From Planctomycetota bacterium (lineage in GTDB: Bacteria; Planctomycetota; Planctomycetia; Planctomycetales; Planctomycetaceae): a stretch of DNA of 38,229 nucleotides. The stretch lies in the NCBI GenBank assembly GCA_003671275.1, contig QWPB01000054.1, forward strand, positions 1 through 38,229, in the 5' to 3' direction. Shown here piece after piece: positions 26,387 through 34,824 of the stretch (its first letter is position 1; each line of letters begins with the position of its first letter). Below the pieces are notes generated by a model. That model ran no database searches and was not told where the DNA came from. It worked only from the letters and a program-made list of their open reading frames with translations. Position numbers and translations under genes: made by a program.

Positions 26387-29222
26387 TGTCAGGCCCCATC
26401 TCGGGAAGGATCGGCGGAACCGGACGTTCCTCAGGAGTGTCCGTGTCGATCAGGTTGCGATACTGGGGATCGTTCCAGATCCCGTCTTCGCCAATCTCCA
26501 TCATACCCATGTCGCGATAAATACTCAGCCGGTTCTGCTCATAAGCCACCCAGTTCTGGATCAGTGAGTTTTGTGCAGAGACGATGGAGTTCAGAGCTTG
26601 CAACAGATTGTTGCCAGCCAGTCCGCTCCGTCCACTGCCGCCGCCTCCCCCCGTATTGACAGCGGCCGGGGCGGTGGCATCATCGACGGCAGCTTCATAC
26701 TGCCGGGCAGCCAGACGCAGCTGCAATCGGGAAGTCTCCAGGTTACGCTTGAGAACGGCCAGTTGTCGCCAGTTTCTACGGACCTGATTCTTGACGGTGT
26801 CTTCCAGTAGCATAAAGTCTCTGCGAGCCCGCTGATAGGTAATCAGCGATGCACGGTAGTTGTTTCGGTCATTCATCTGGTCCAGGGGGGCTGTGACCTG
26901 GACACCTGCCCGAATCTGACTGCGGTTGCCCCGGAAGTCGAACGGCTTGTTCCCGCCCGAGTTGCGAACGTCCCCCTCGACCACCACATTAAGGCCTGTT
27001 TGCAGACGGTTGGCGGCGATCTCCACTTTACGACGGGCATCGGTGACCGACGCTTTTTCGTTCATCAGGTCCACGCGATTCTCGACGGCGAACTCCACGA
27101 CATAACTCATGTCGAGGCCGAAGTCCGGAATCTCAATCTGCTCCACGCGCAGCCCAATCTCCACGACCGACAGGTTGCGGGCAATCTGCAGCAGCCGTTG
27201 CTGTCCCTGAAGGATCTCGTCCCGCATGGTCAACCGCAGCATTTGATCCGCTGGCAGCTCCAGTTCGTCGCTGACTTCTCCCTCCGGGATCGGTGGCGGA
27301 GCGGCCCGATCAGCAGGCTTTTGGGCAGCGGGGGAGTGGATGCTGTTGGCCAGTTCCGTGGTCGACTGTTTCAATTCTTCGAGACGGGCCCGGGCATCTT
27401 CGAGCAGACGCATGTCGCGGGCGATATCGGACTGCACCCGTCGGCGATCCTCTTCGTTCTCCAGGTCCGCCAGGCGACTTTCCAGCTTGGAGTTCAGGTT
27501 CTGAACATCCTGATCCAGCACGGCAAAACCTTCGGCCTCGACCTGGTGGATCAATTCCACAAACCTCGCATTGACCTGCTGAAGCTGTTCGGTTGTGGGG
27601 TCTTCTTCGTCAATCTCACCCCAGGGAATGATGAAGTCCATGACCGCTTGTTCCAGCGACTTTAGCTGGGGATCGATGACCGCAAAGGGCCCCAGCATGC
27701 TGTCGTCGATGGTCAGCTGGATGTCCGTTGGCAGTCCCAGGCCGAGCTTGAGTGAATCGAGACCGTCCTGAAATCCGCGCTCCTGAGATCGCAACTGGTT
27801 GATCGAGTTGGCTAGGCTGCCTTGCAGTTGAAGCACGTCCAGCGGGGTGGGGGTGACGCGGATGGCCTGGATCAATTCTTTCAACGCCAGCCGGAGTGTG
27901 TTGACCTCTTCCTGTGTCCCGTCCTGACCAGGCACCAGGTTTTCTCCGAATTGCAGCACCTGGGCCTCCTCCTCGGCAGACATGGGCCCGACCCACAACA
28001 GCAGCTTGCGTTTGTCGTTGTAAACCAGTGAAAGTTCCAGCGGCTGGGGAATCGCCACTCCCGGCAGCCACTTGTCCAGATCCGCGCTGGCGAACTTTCC
28101 CTTCTGTCCCGAGTTCGATTGAAGCTGGGCCACTTGCCGCTTCAGCCGTTCGATGTTCTCTTCTTGATTGCGAATGCCCTGGATCTGCTGGATCAGGCTG
28201 AGATAACTGCCCGAGCCATCGGAGACGATGTTGGTGAACAACGACTGTCGGAACCGGGCGAGAGACCGGGTCTGATAGAGCAGATCGCGTTCGGCCTGCG
28301 TCAGGTTTTCCATCACCACCTTGCGACCGGCCCCGTTGATCAATGGTTGCACCAGTGAGAACGACAGGACCGATGCGGAATTGGTCTGATTGGGCCCCGA
28401 GAACAGCCACAAGGTGTTGTTCGCTAGTTCGGCGGCGATCTGGCCTCCGGCGGGGAGCAGCTTGCGCACGCCGAAGCGGGAGTTCAATCCCGATGAATCA
28501 CCCGTACCGTGAGGGATGAAGGTATTGTTAAGCCCCAACGAGGGCTCGCCACCGCCGACCCCCAGGTAACGAACGCCGAATTGAAAACGCTCAAAAGACA
28601 CATCGAGTGCAGCCAGGTACATGTTCTCGACTTGTGTCTGCAACTCGCGGCTATGAATCTGCGATAACTCAACACAGTCAGAAAGCTTAAGCTTTTGCAG
28701 GGCCGGCATTCGTCCGGTGTAGTCGCCGGTCACCGGGTTGATCATCTCGGCGCTCAGGCCGTACTTGTTCAGCCACTGCGGGTTCTCGACACAGAAGCTG
28801 TCCCCCAGATTGTGCCAGCTCTTGTAACCGCCGATCCCGTCCGAGCAGTGCATGTAGGCATGTGCTGCCGGATCGTCCGGGGGCAGGGGGCCCTTGTCCG
28901 GATCATACGGATCGTAAAAGCGGCTTTCGGGATGGGGGGTGACATCAAACCGCGGCAACTGCCAGCGGAAGTCGGTCATCCGTTCGCTGATCGCTTCGTA
29001 GGCATCGCGGTCCGCCTGCTGCCGCCAGAACGCGCGGGAACATCCAGTCAGCCCCGCCAGCATCACGCCCGCTGCGGCCAATCGCCAAGCCACATTGGGC
29101 AATTTTCGCCGCCCCGTCGCGGGAAGAGATTCATGGGGAGAAGTCACAGTCATTGCCAAACTTTCTTCGTCCCGGGAGCTGCGCAACAACCACTGAGTCG
29201 ATAGGTGCCAGAGTTTCATCAC
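26373..29222 (-). CDS. Very long TolC-family outer-membrane efflux lipoprotein
   Basis: At 949 residues this is about twice the usual TolC length. It has a lipobox LTGC (Cys61 from the first ATG), then GVRYLGVGGGEPSL, and helical hairpin repeats such as RFRQSLFTNIVSDGSGSYLSLIQQIQ and RNNYRASLITYQRARRDFMLLEDTVKNQVRRNW, typical of the outer-membrane factor barrel-tunnel. A long charged coiled-coil insert (about residues 540-660) separates the two halves. It should form the exit channel for the adaptor encoded next. The ATG at 29222 overlaps the marR stop as ATGA and has GGAGG at 7 bases, so coupling is likely; the ATG at 29153 would put the signal at the very N terminus. Confidence 0.85.
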   Translation of the reverse strand: MMKLWHLSTQWLLRSSRDEESLAMTVTSPHESLPATGRRKLPNVAWRLAAAGVMLAGLTGCSRAFWRQQADRDAYEAISERMTDFRWQLPRFDVTPHPESRFYDPYDPDKGPLPPDDPAAHAYMHCSDGIGGYKSWHNLGDSFCVENPQWLNKYGLSAEMINPVTGDYTGRMPALQKLKLSDCVELSQIHSRELQTQVENMYLAALDVSFERFQFGVRYLGVGGGEPSLGLNNTFIPHGTGDSSGLNSRFGVRKLLPAGGQIAAELANNTLWLFSGPNQTNSASVLSFSLVQPLINGAGRKVVMENLTQAERDLLYQTRSLARFRQSLFTNIVSDGSGSYLSLIQQIQGIRNQEENIERLKRQVAQLQSNSGQKGKFASADLDKWLPGVAIPQPLELSLVYNDKRKLLLWVGPMSAEEEAQVLQFGENLVPGQDGTQEEVNTLRLALKELIQAIRVTPTPLDVLQLQGSLANSINQLRSQERGFQDGLDSLKLGLGLPTDIQLTIDDSMLGPFAVIDPQLKSLEQAVMDFIIPWGEIDEEDPTTEQLQQVNARFVELIHQVEAEGFAVLDQDVQNLNSKLESRLADLENEEDRRRVQSDIARDMRLLEDARARLEELKQSTTELANSIHSPAAQKPADRAAPPPIPEGEVSDELELPADQMLRLTMRDEILQGQQRLLQIARNLSVVEIGLRVEQIEIPDFGLDMSYVVEFAVENRVDLMNEKASVTDARRKVEIAANRLQTGLNVVVEGDVRNSGGNKPFDFRGNRSQIRAGVQVTAPLDQMNDRNNYRASLITYQRARRDFMLLEDTVKNQVRRNWRQLAVLKRNLETSRLQLRLAARQYEAAVDDATAPAAVNTGGGGGSGRSGLAGNNLLQALNSIVSAQNSLIQNWVAYEQNRLSIYRDMGMMEIGEDGIWNDPQYRNLIDTDTPEERPVPPILPEMGPDNDNQ

Positions 29223-29707
29223 GCGGCCTCCCCGGATCGAACTGCGCGCGAGGCCACCACCTCTGACTCACGTGCCGTGAGGGCCAGAACACGACGCCAG
29301 CGGTCCAGAAGCAAATGCAGCTGGGACTGCTCCTCGATGGTCAATCCTTTCAATGCGTCTGCCATTCGTTGCTGGCGGAGGGCATCGATTTGTGCCAGCT
29401 TGTCGCGGCCCTCATCGGACAGCAGGAGCACGCTGCAACGTCGGTCCAGCCGGGACCGCATGCGAAAGAGCAGACCATCCCGCCGCATCCGTTCGATCAG
29501 CGTCGACACGTTGGATTCCGAGGCTCCCAAGGCTTCCGCCAGCTCGGTTTGCGAGCACCCCTCCGGACCGGCGATGGAGATGGTCTCTAGAACCGCCGCC
29601 CGGGGTTCGTTGATTTGAAATGGGGCGTAGGCGTCCTCGAGTCGTGATCGCAGATGTTCACTGATTCGCTGTACGGAAATCGCGATCGGGAATGGCGTCT
29701 GAGCCAT
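29219..29707 (-). CDS. MarR-family transcriptional regulator
   Basis: The 162-residue product has a MarR winged helix: GCSQTELAEALGASESNVSTLIERMRRDGLL for the recognition helix region (about residues 50-80), the wing RSRLDRRCSVLLLSDEG, and helical ends for dimerisation. Such proteins bind palindromes and let go when a ligand binds. It is the first gene of an operon with the TolC-like and adaptor genes and overlaps the former by 4 bases, so it probably represses its own operon. The candidate operators lie upstream at 29785-29831. The ligand is unknown. Confidence 0.93.
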   Translation of the reverse strand: MAQTPFPIAISVQRISEHLRSRLEDAYAPFQINEPRAAVLETISIAGPEGCSQTELAEALGASESNVSTLIERMRRDGLLFRMRSRLDRRCSVLLLSDEGRDKLAQIDALRQQRMADALKGLTIEEQSQLHLLLDRWRRVLALTARESEVVASRAVRSGEAA

Positions 29708-29784
29708 AGTCGCATCCTTGCAGTGCTCATCCGTGGGCGGCGAATCATTCGCCGGACAGATGGTCTTCTGCTTGCATAATTCGG

Positions 29785-29831
29785 ATACGAACCGTTTGTG
29801 ATTGATGTGAATCGTCCTTATACGAACGGTT
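29785..29831. promoter_or_regulatory. Candidate MarR operators (two boxes)
   Basis: Two near-identical 12-mers, ATACGAACCGTT at 29785-29796 and ATACGAACGGTT at 29820-29831 (11 of 12 equal), lie 35 bases apart. Each is the core of an imperfect palindrome (CGAAC/GTTTG and GAAC/GTTC). They sit between divergent marR (start 29707) and the hydrolase gene (start 29987). A perfect CGGCGAA/TTCGCCG hairpin at 29738-29754 lies in the marR leader. Operator function is inferred from place and symmetry. Confidence 0.6.
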
Positions 29832-29986
29832 CTGCCTGATCCCTGACGCTAGAATCGTTAAGCTCGCCGAAAGGTCCTGGAAATCGGCACCGATTCCTGA
29901 AAAGACTGGAGTTCTTCACGCTTGCCGAAACGCAGGCCGTCCCCGATAAAGCCTGCACTTCAATTCTGCTTGTCCGGGACCAACGC

Positions 29987-30625
29987 ATGGCTGACATTCC
30001 TCTTCTGATCGACGGTCCCAAGAAGGCCCCGTGGACCTGCCTGTTGGTTCCCCCCTCCGGGTACAACATGCGGATCGAGTTCATGGCCCATTTCGCAAAA
30101 ATGCTGGGCGAGGCCGGGCTCCGCGTGGTGCGGTTTGACTATCCGCATATGGTCGAGCGAAATCACACCGGCAAGCGCCGTCCACCCGACAAGGAACCGG
30201 TGCTGTGCGATTATGTCATGCAAGTCATCCGCCAGATCGGGGCCGAGAAGCTGTTTATTGGAGGAAAATCCACGGGGGCCCGGGTGGCGGCACAAGTCGC
30301 GGACAATGCCGGGGTGCAAGCTGTGGCGTGCCTGGGGTTTCCATTCCATGCCACCAGTAAGCCCGGGGAGTACGAATCGGCCCCCTTGGACCGCATTGTC
30401 ACACCCACGATTCTGATTCAGGGGGAGCTGGACACGTTCGGAGACAAGGAAGAAGTCTCCGGGTACAGCCTGTCACCGAATCTGCAGATCAAATGGATTC
30501 GTGAAGGCGACCACAGCCTGCAACCACCCAAAGAGTCGAAGCGGACGCGGGAAGAGAATTGGAACGCCGCCGCCAAGCTGGTGGCCCGATTCTTTATGGA
30601 AGTGGCCGGGGTCGAACTGGGGTAG
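29987..30625 (+). CDS. TEX30/KANSL3-like alpha/beta hydrolase
   Basis: A 212-residue alpha/beta-hydrolase with nucleophile Ser95 in GGKSTGARVA, acid Asp149 in QGELDTFG and His176 in EGDHSL, in the order expected for a catalytic triad. The TCLLVPPSGYNMRIEFMAHF start and RVVRFDYPHM block match the family of small hydrolases related to eukaryotic TEX30 and KANSL3; bacterial members have no assigned substrate. No signal peptide, so it is cytosolic. It is divergent from marR and shares its intergenic region, so the regulator may control both. Confidence 0.85.
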   Translation: MADIPLLIDGPKKAPWTCLLVPPSGYNMRIEFMAHFAKMLGEAGLRVVRFDYPHMVERNHTGKRRPPDKEPVLCDYVMQVIRQIGAEKLFIGGKSTGARVAAQVADNAGVQAVACLGFPFHATSKPGEYESAPLDRIVTPTILIQGELDTFGDKEEVSGYSLSPNLQIKWIREGDHSLQPPKESKRTREENWNAAAKLVARFFMEVAGVELG

Positions 30626-30703
30626 AGCCGATAATGCCACCGTTTCGGCATCCAGCGGGCAGCCGATGTTCATCCATCGAAATGGGACGACCGTAAAAAT
30701 GCC

Positions 30704-30737
30704 GCATGCCCGGAAGAGATGACTCGACCGGGCATGC
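30704..30737 (-). terminator. Intrinsic terminator for the Cys-rich gene
   Basis: A 10-bp perfect stem (GCATGCCCGG/CCGGGCATGC) with a 14-base loop is followed on the minus strand, after GGC, by an ATTTTTACG run. It lies 74 bases after the stop of the Cys-rich protein gene and between convergent genes. Confidence 0.75.
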
Positions 30738-30810
30738 AGGATTCATCAGTGCTGTCACGCGTTACCGCGAGTGCTGTGCTGTTCGTGAGCGACCATCAGG
30801 CCGCTACGAT

Positions 30811-31134
30811 TTATTCAGCAGTCACGCAGCAAGCCGCATTCTCGGTGCAGCATGGGCTGCCGGGGAAGCAGCAATCCGCTTCCTTCTGGCAGCATGCAGT
30901 TGTGGCACATGCGGCGGTCGAGCAACAGCTCGACTGGGCTGTACACAATCCACTCTGGCAGCAGCTTCCTGTGCCATCCTGACAGCATGTTCCCCCAGCG
31001 GCGAGGCAGCAAGCTGCCCCCGGAGGACAGCACGAGCAGCAGCTGGCGCCCCCCGATGCCTGCGAGAGAGTGGCCCAGCCCACAAGGCCGAGCACTGCGG
31101 CGGAAATCACAGTAAACAATGAACGACGGTTCAT
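30811..31134 (-). CDS. Exported, extremely cysteine-rich small protein
   Basis: The 107-residue product has a signal peptide (MNRRSLFTVISAAVLGLVGW, cleavage near residue 26). The mature part of about 81 residues has 22 Cys: ten CC doublets (32-33, 35-36, 42-43, 50-51, 58-59, 70-71, 81-82, 88-89, 95-96, 102-103) and singles at 64 and 76. Most doublets are 5-6 residues apart. Spacers are small residues (PPGAA, LAAGGT, QDGTGS, FPGSP, TENAA). It could bind thiophilic metals such as Cu or Zn, or be disulfide-linked into the wall, as Cys-rich proteins are in planctomycete envelopes. I know no named family. The start has an upstream GAGTCAATT leader with weak site. It follows a second Cys-rich gene by 85 bases. 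Confidence 0.8.
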   Translation of the reverse strand: MNRRSLFTVISAAVLGLVGWATLSQASGGASCCSCCPPGAACCLAAGGTCCQDGTGSCCQSGLCTAQSSCCSTAACATTACCQKEADCCFPGSPCCTENAACCVTAE

Positions 31135-31219
31135 AATTGACTCCTGAAGCCGAGTCCGGAAACGGCTCGGCAGAATGAGGGTTGCTAAGCGAACAATTCG
31201 CCTGCACAGATCAAAACGA

Positions 31220-31597
31220 TCAGCCCATACCATTTTTGTCAGGAGGAGGAGTCATGGGACTCCGCGTCAAACCGATCATGCGTTGATTCGATTCGATGAC
31301 CACTTCACAAATTGCCGGGGAGCTGGACCAGACCATTTCAGGCTGCAGGAACAGCGTCATACTCACTAAACAGCACCCGCAACAGGGCTTGCTTCCCTCC
31401 CCGGAAATTGGGCATCCGGAAGAGTCGTCCGGAGTTTCCGTGGCCGGGGTTTGGCAGCAAGTCGCCTGGGAAGAGCTGGATGGCGGGGTCCGACAGGCGT
31501 GTTCCGCGATGTCCACACGATCATCGCTCAAACAGGTTCCCATGCTGGGAAAACCCGCCTGCCAGACAATCAGAAACATGAGCAGGACACGGAACAT
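31220..31597 (-). CDS. Exported Cys-containing small protein, partner of the Cys-rich gene
   Basis: The 125-residue product starts with a hydrophobic export segment (FRVLLMFLIVWQAGFPSMG) and holds 10 Cys, including CC at 47-48 and CCGCC at 72-76, followed by a second hydrophobic stretch (LVSMTLFLQPEMVW) and a tail with SPMTPPPDKNG. Short planctomycete and proteobacterial proteins with Cys pairs, a final hydrophobic stretch and a Pro-rich end often neighbour copper genes; I note this as a faint likeness only. It lies 85 bases upstream of the Cys-rich gene on the same strand, so the two may be one transcript. Confidence 0.65.
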   Translation of the reverse strand: MFRVLLMFLIVWQAGFPSMGTCLSDDRVDIAEHACRTPPSSSSQATCCQTPATETPDDSSGCPISGEGSKPCCGCCLVSMTLFLQPEMVWSSSPAICEVVIESNQRMIGLTRSPMTPPPDKNGMG

Positions 31598-31657
31598 GCT
31601 TGGATCGTACGCGGGTTCGAGGTGTCAGGCAAGACGATTTCTAACCGGGATACATGA

Positions 31658-31686
31658 AAACAGCCTCGGCAGGGCCGAGGCTGTTT
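31658..31686 (-). terminator. Bidirectional intrinsic terminator
   Basis: A 13-bp perfect stem (31658-31670 with 31674-31686) with a 3-base loop lies between the Fe-S carrier gene and the Cys gene; on the minus strand it is followed by TTTTCATG. It should end the Fe-S carrier transcript and separate it from the Cys-rich pair. Confidence 0.85.
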
Positions 31687-31735
31687 GTAGGATCAACTGT
31701 CGTATCCTGACGCATCCCATTCAGGACAAGCCGAA

Positions 31736-32065
31736 TTACATGCCAAAGCTGCTGCCGCAGCCGCAGGACTTGGTCACGTTCGGGTTATTGAAGGTGAAGC
31801 CCCGCTTGTCGAGGGCATCATGGAAGTCAACGGTGGTGCCATCCAGGTACAGGTCGCTCTTCTTGTCGACAGCCACCTTGACACCATGTTGTTCGGCCAC
31901 GAAGTCCTTGGCCACATCAGCCGCTTCATCAAAGCCCAGCTTGTATTGGAAGCCACTGCATCCGCCGCCGCTTACGCCGATTCGCAAAACCATGCCCTCG
32001 GGCATCTTCTGCTCATCCATCACCCGCTTGATTTCCTTAGCGGCCTTTTCCGTCACCGTGACCAT
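31736..32065 (-). CDS. erpA: A-type iron-sulfur cluster carrier
   Basis: The 109-residue protein has the three conserved cysteines of IscA/ErpA/SufA carriers: Cys36 in [13 protein letters not shown] and Cys101, Cys103 in SCGCGSSF. Such proteins hold an Fe-S cluster and pass it to client enzymes. The symbol cannot separate ErpA from IscA or SufA types by sight; no isc or suf genes are adjacent, which favours ErpA. The 188-bp gap upstream (32066-32253) has a 6-bp GCGAGG/CCTCGC hairpin at 32107-32123 in the leader. Confidence 0.92.
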   Translation of the reverse strand: MVTVTEKAAKEIKRVMDEQKMPEGMVLRIGVSGGGCSGFQYKLGFDEAADVAKDFVAEQHGVKVAVDKKSDLYLDGTTVDFHDALDKRGFTFNNPNVTKSCGCGSSFGM

Positions 32066-32253
32066 CTGAGTTCCCCTACGCCTGGAAAGGACGAGTTGAA
32101 GAGTGTGCGAGGAGCCCCCTCGCGAATGCCCGCATTATATCGGACGGGCGGGCGAATCAATAGCGCGATTCAGCGAGGACCTTGTCGCGAGACCATTTTC
32201 GGGCCAATTCCCGGAGTCCGGGCGTCCTTCCAGCGGTCCTGGACAGTTCTCGG

Positions 32254-33129
32254 CTACCGCACGATCTCGGTCCCGATGCCCGTGTCGGAGTAGATTTCCA
32301 GTAGCAGCGAGTGCGGAATTCGCGCGTCGATGATATGGACCTTGCGGACACCAGCTTCCAGGGCTTCCAGGGCTGCTTCCACCTTGGGAACCATGCCCCC
32401 CGCCACGATTCCCGTGCGGATCAGTTCACGGACTCGCGGAACGTTCAGGTTGGACTGAAGTGTCTCGGGTTTGTTTTTATCCAGGTAAATTCCTGGCACA
32501 TCGCTCAGGAAGACCAGTTTCTCGGCCCGTAACAGCCGGGCGACCGCAGCGGCGGCGGTGTCGGCATTGACGTTCAGACGTCCGCCGTCTTTGTCGAGAG
32601 CGACGGAAGGAATGACAGGAATCGAACCGGCGCGGCAGGTCGCAGTCAGCAGCTCGCGGTTGATGTTGGAGACCTGTCCAACGCGACCCAGGTCGATTTC
32701 CTGGCCCGCCTCGTCTTTCATCGTGAGCCGCTCGCCGATCAGAACATTCTGGGATCGGAAGTTCATGGGAACTGCCCGCCCGCCCAGGTTCCGAATTTCA
32801 TCGACCAGCCCCTCGCACAGCTCTTCCGCCAGCACACGGGAGACGATGTCGAGGGTTGCGTCATCCGTATAGCGGCGTCCGTTGACCCACTTCGGCTCGA
32901 ATCCCGCAGACTCCATGGCCTTGTTGATGGCCTTACCACCGCCATGGATCAAAATCGGTCGCATCCCGACTGCTTCCATGAACAGGACATCGCTCAGGCA
33001 TCGTCGCACGGATTCCGTGTCGTCCAGTGCCGACCCGCCTAGCTTGATGACCACATACCGATCCCGGAACTGCCGAATCCAGTTGAGGGCTTCGACCAGA
33101 ACCTGAGCCTTGCGAATCGCTTCATCCAC
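32254..33129 (-). CDS. argB: Acetylglutamate kinase
   Basis: ArgB phosphorylates N-acetylglutamate in the second step of arginine synthesis. The 291-residue protein has the ATP-site KLGGSA at 29-34, IHGGGKAIN at 61-69 for the substrate, [12 protein letters not shown] and [15 protein letters not shown], and ends with the GTEI motif near the C terminus. A GTG start at 33129 with GGAAG at 8 bases gives the family length; the open frame extends upstream to 33288 but that part is not conserved-looking. The family feedback site cannot be judged. No other arg genes are adjacent. Confidence 0.93.
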   Translation of the reverse strand: MDEAIRKAQVLVEALNWIRQFRDRYVVIKLGGSALDDTESVRRCLSDVLFMEAVGMRPILIHGGGKAINKAMESAGFEPKWVNGRRYTDDATLDIVSRVLAEELCEGLVDEIRNLGGRAVPMNFRSQNVLIGERLTMKDEAGQEIDLGRVGQVSNINRELLTATCRAGSIPVIPSVALDKDGGRLNVNADTAAAAVARLLRAEKLVFLSDVPGIYLDKNKPETLQSNLNVPRVRELIRTGIVAGGMVPKVEAALEALEAGVRKVHIIDARIPHSLLLEIYSDTGIGTEIVR

Positions 33130-33432
33130 GGCGGGGGACTTCCATGAAAAGAACGGATCGGTGGGCGAACAGTGGTCACCGAGTTCATCGCCGGAATTGT
33201 TCTGGGTGGCGAAATCCGTGTCAACGAGCAGTGAGGCGTGATTTGTCTGCCAAACCTCCACTGCCTGCAGAAAAGGAACCAATCGCACAGTCCAGGCCGT
33301 TCATCCTGGGGGAATCCGGACACGAACGGGTGACTCGGATCCACCAGAATTCGCTCGCGTTCGATTCCCACATCGACTGCCCGCCCAAGAGCGGGATTCC
33401 CATAAACCCGAGCTCTGAGCATTGGCTGCACT
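33130..33432. other. Intergenic region
   Basis: No gene is supported in these 303 bases; open frames on both strands lack ribosome sites and protein-like content. A small CCCGC/GCGGG hairpin lies at 33380-33395, after the stop of the proline-rich gene on the minus strand, without a T-run. The argB promoter should be here; none was recognised. Confidence 0.4.
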
Positions 33433-34824
33433 TTAGGGCAAAAGATAGATAATCCCCGTGTAGGCAGCGGCGGCTGTGCCCGCAGCTTCAGCATTCAGGG
33501 GGATCGCCATGTGACGGGGTGTCTGGCATTCCCCGGGGCGGTGGTGTCCCAAGTTTGATTCCTGTTTCCAGGCGGGGTCCAGAGCAATGGAATAGGGCAG
33601 GGCGATGACCTGGGCTCCGAATCGTCCCAGCGAAACGAACGGCTGAACACATTCGGAAAAGGTGTGACCACTCCGTTCGAGCCCCGGATCCTCAAAATAC
33701 AGCGGATTATGGGTGGCGTTGGAAGCTTCCCAGTAGACCGCCGTGGAAGCGCTGTTGCGTTCCAGCTGGCCTTGGACCTGGAGCACTTCTTCTCGCGGAT
33801 GGATGGTCGAGGTGTTGGGTGTACTCAACGACGTGGTCGCAGCTGCATAACTCGAGAACGGTTTGATCTCGCGAATCGATTTGAGCGGACGGATCATGCG
33901 GCGTTCGTTCGAGGCAGGCTCGCTTGCAGGGGAGGGGACTTCCACGGAGGGGTTGTACGGTACGGCGGGTTCCGGATTGGGCGGGGCCACTTCCGCAGGC
34001 TGCTGAGCCACGCGGAGGGTTTCGTCCGGCTGCTGCGGGGCCGACTCCGTCGAAGGGAACAGCGGCACCGGTTGAGTTTGGAAATCGCCAGTCAACGGAG
34101 TCGTTAGCCCATTTTCACGAGGCAATTCAGCGACGCGAACGGCCTGGGGTTCGGCGGGGACGGGAATCCGCTCGACCACCGATTCGAGGGGGGCCAGGGG
34201 CTGAACGTCTGTGACGCTCTCGCGGAACGGCCAATTTGGAAGATCCGGGTCGCGCGGCATGGGCCGGGCGGTGGAACGGGCTTCTCCCACCAGATTCGTT
34301 CCGCCCAGCGGGGGTTCGGCAACAGTTCCAGGGTGGTGGATGGGGGCCGTGGGATCGGCAGCTGGCTTGGCCCCCGGACGGACAAACAGATCGCGAGCCA
34401 CTTCGGGATTCACGTCCTGGGGTTCGGGAGCGGGAACAGCTGGCTCATGGGAGGGCGGCGGGACAGTGGCCGGTTCGGCCACCGCTGCCGGGGCTGCCGG
34501 AACGACCGTATCCTTGGGGGCCGACAATTGCATCGGCAGAAATTCCGGAACCAGTGGCGGCTCCGCTTCACGGCGGCTCTTATGCCCCGGCAGTTCCGGA
34601 GCGGGCACCCATTCGCCCCGTAGCTCTCGCCAGCGCTGCCGTGGTGAACGCTGCTTGAGGCGTTCCAGCGGTTCTTTGTCGTTCGCAAAGGCCTGGAATG
34701 TCCCGCCCATCATGGCCAGGCAGAGCGTTCCTGTGAGCAACTGTTGCCACAGGGACCGTCCCTTACAGCGAGTCGCTTTGTGCGGTGCTGTAGTTGGGTG
34801 ATTCTTGTGTGATGGCGATGTCAT
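33433..34824 (-). CDS. Proline-rich exported protein, start overlapping guaB
   Basis: The 463-residue product has a basic n-region (TRCKGR) and a hydrophobic export segment ([17 protein letters not shown]) ending at QAFA, near residue 48. A Pro/Ala/Glu-rich, probably disordered region spans about residues 60-310. The C-terminal 140 residues are the folded, conserved-looking part ([56 protein letters not shown]), a pattern I recall from planctomycete cell-surface proteins of unknown role. Its ATG lies 62 bases inside guaB, preceded by GAGGGAG at 10 bases, so both share sequence in different frames. An unannotated later start cannot be excluded, but it would lose the n-region. Confidence 0.78.
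   Translation of the reverse strand: MTSPSHKNHPTTAPHKATRCKGRSLWQQLLTGTLCLAMMGGTFQAFANDKEPLERLKQRSPRQRWRELRGEWVPAPELPGHKSRREAEPPLVPEFLPMQLSAPKDTVVPAAPAAVAEPATVPPPSHEPAVPAPEPQDVNPEVARDLFVRPGAKPAADPTAPIHHPGTVAEPPLGGTNLVGEARSTARPMPRDPDLPNWPFRESVTDVQPLAPLESVVERIPVPAEPQAVRVAELPRENGLTTPLTGDFQTQPVPLFPSTESAPQQPDETLRVAQQPAEVAPPNPEPAVPYNPSVEVPSPASEPASNERRMIRPLKSIREIKPFSSYAAATTSLSTPNTSTIHPREEVLQVQGQLERNSASTAVYWEASNATHNPLYFEDPGLERSGHTFSECVQPFVSLGRFGAQVIALPYSIALDPAWKQESNLGHHRPGECQTPRHMAIPLNAEAAGTAAAAYTGIIYLLP

Noticed and set aside
25454-26659. 401-codon plus-strand open frame over the adaptor gene
   Set aside because: It is antisense to a clear coiled-coil adaptor; the Leu/Phe-rich translation is the usual mirror of a Lys/Glu-rich coding strand.
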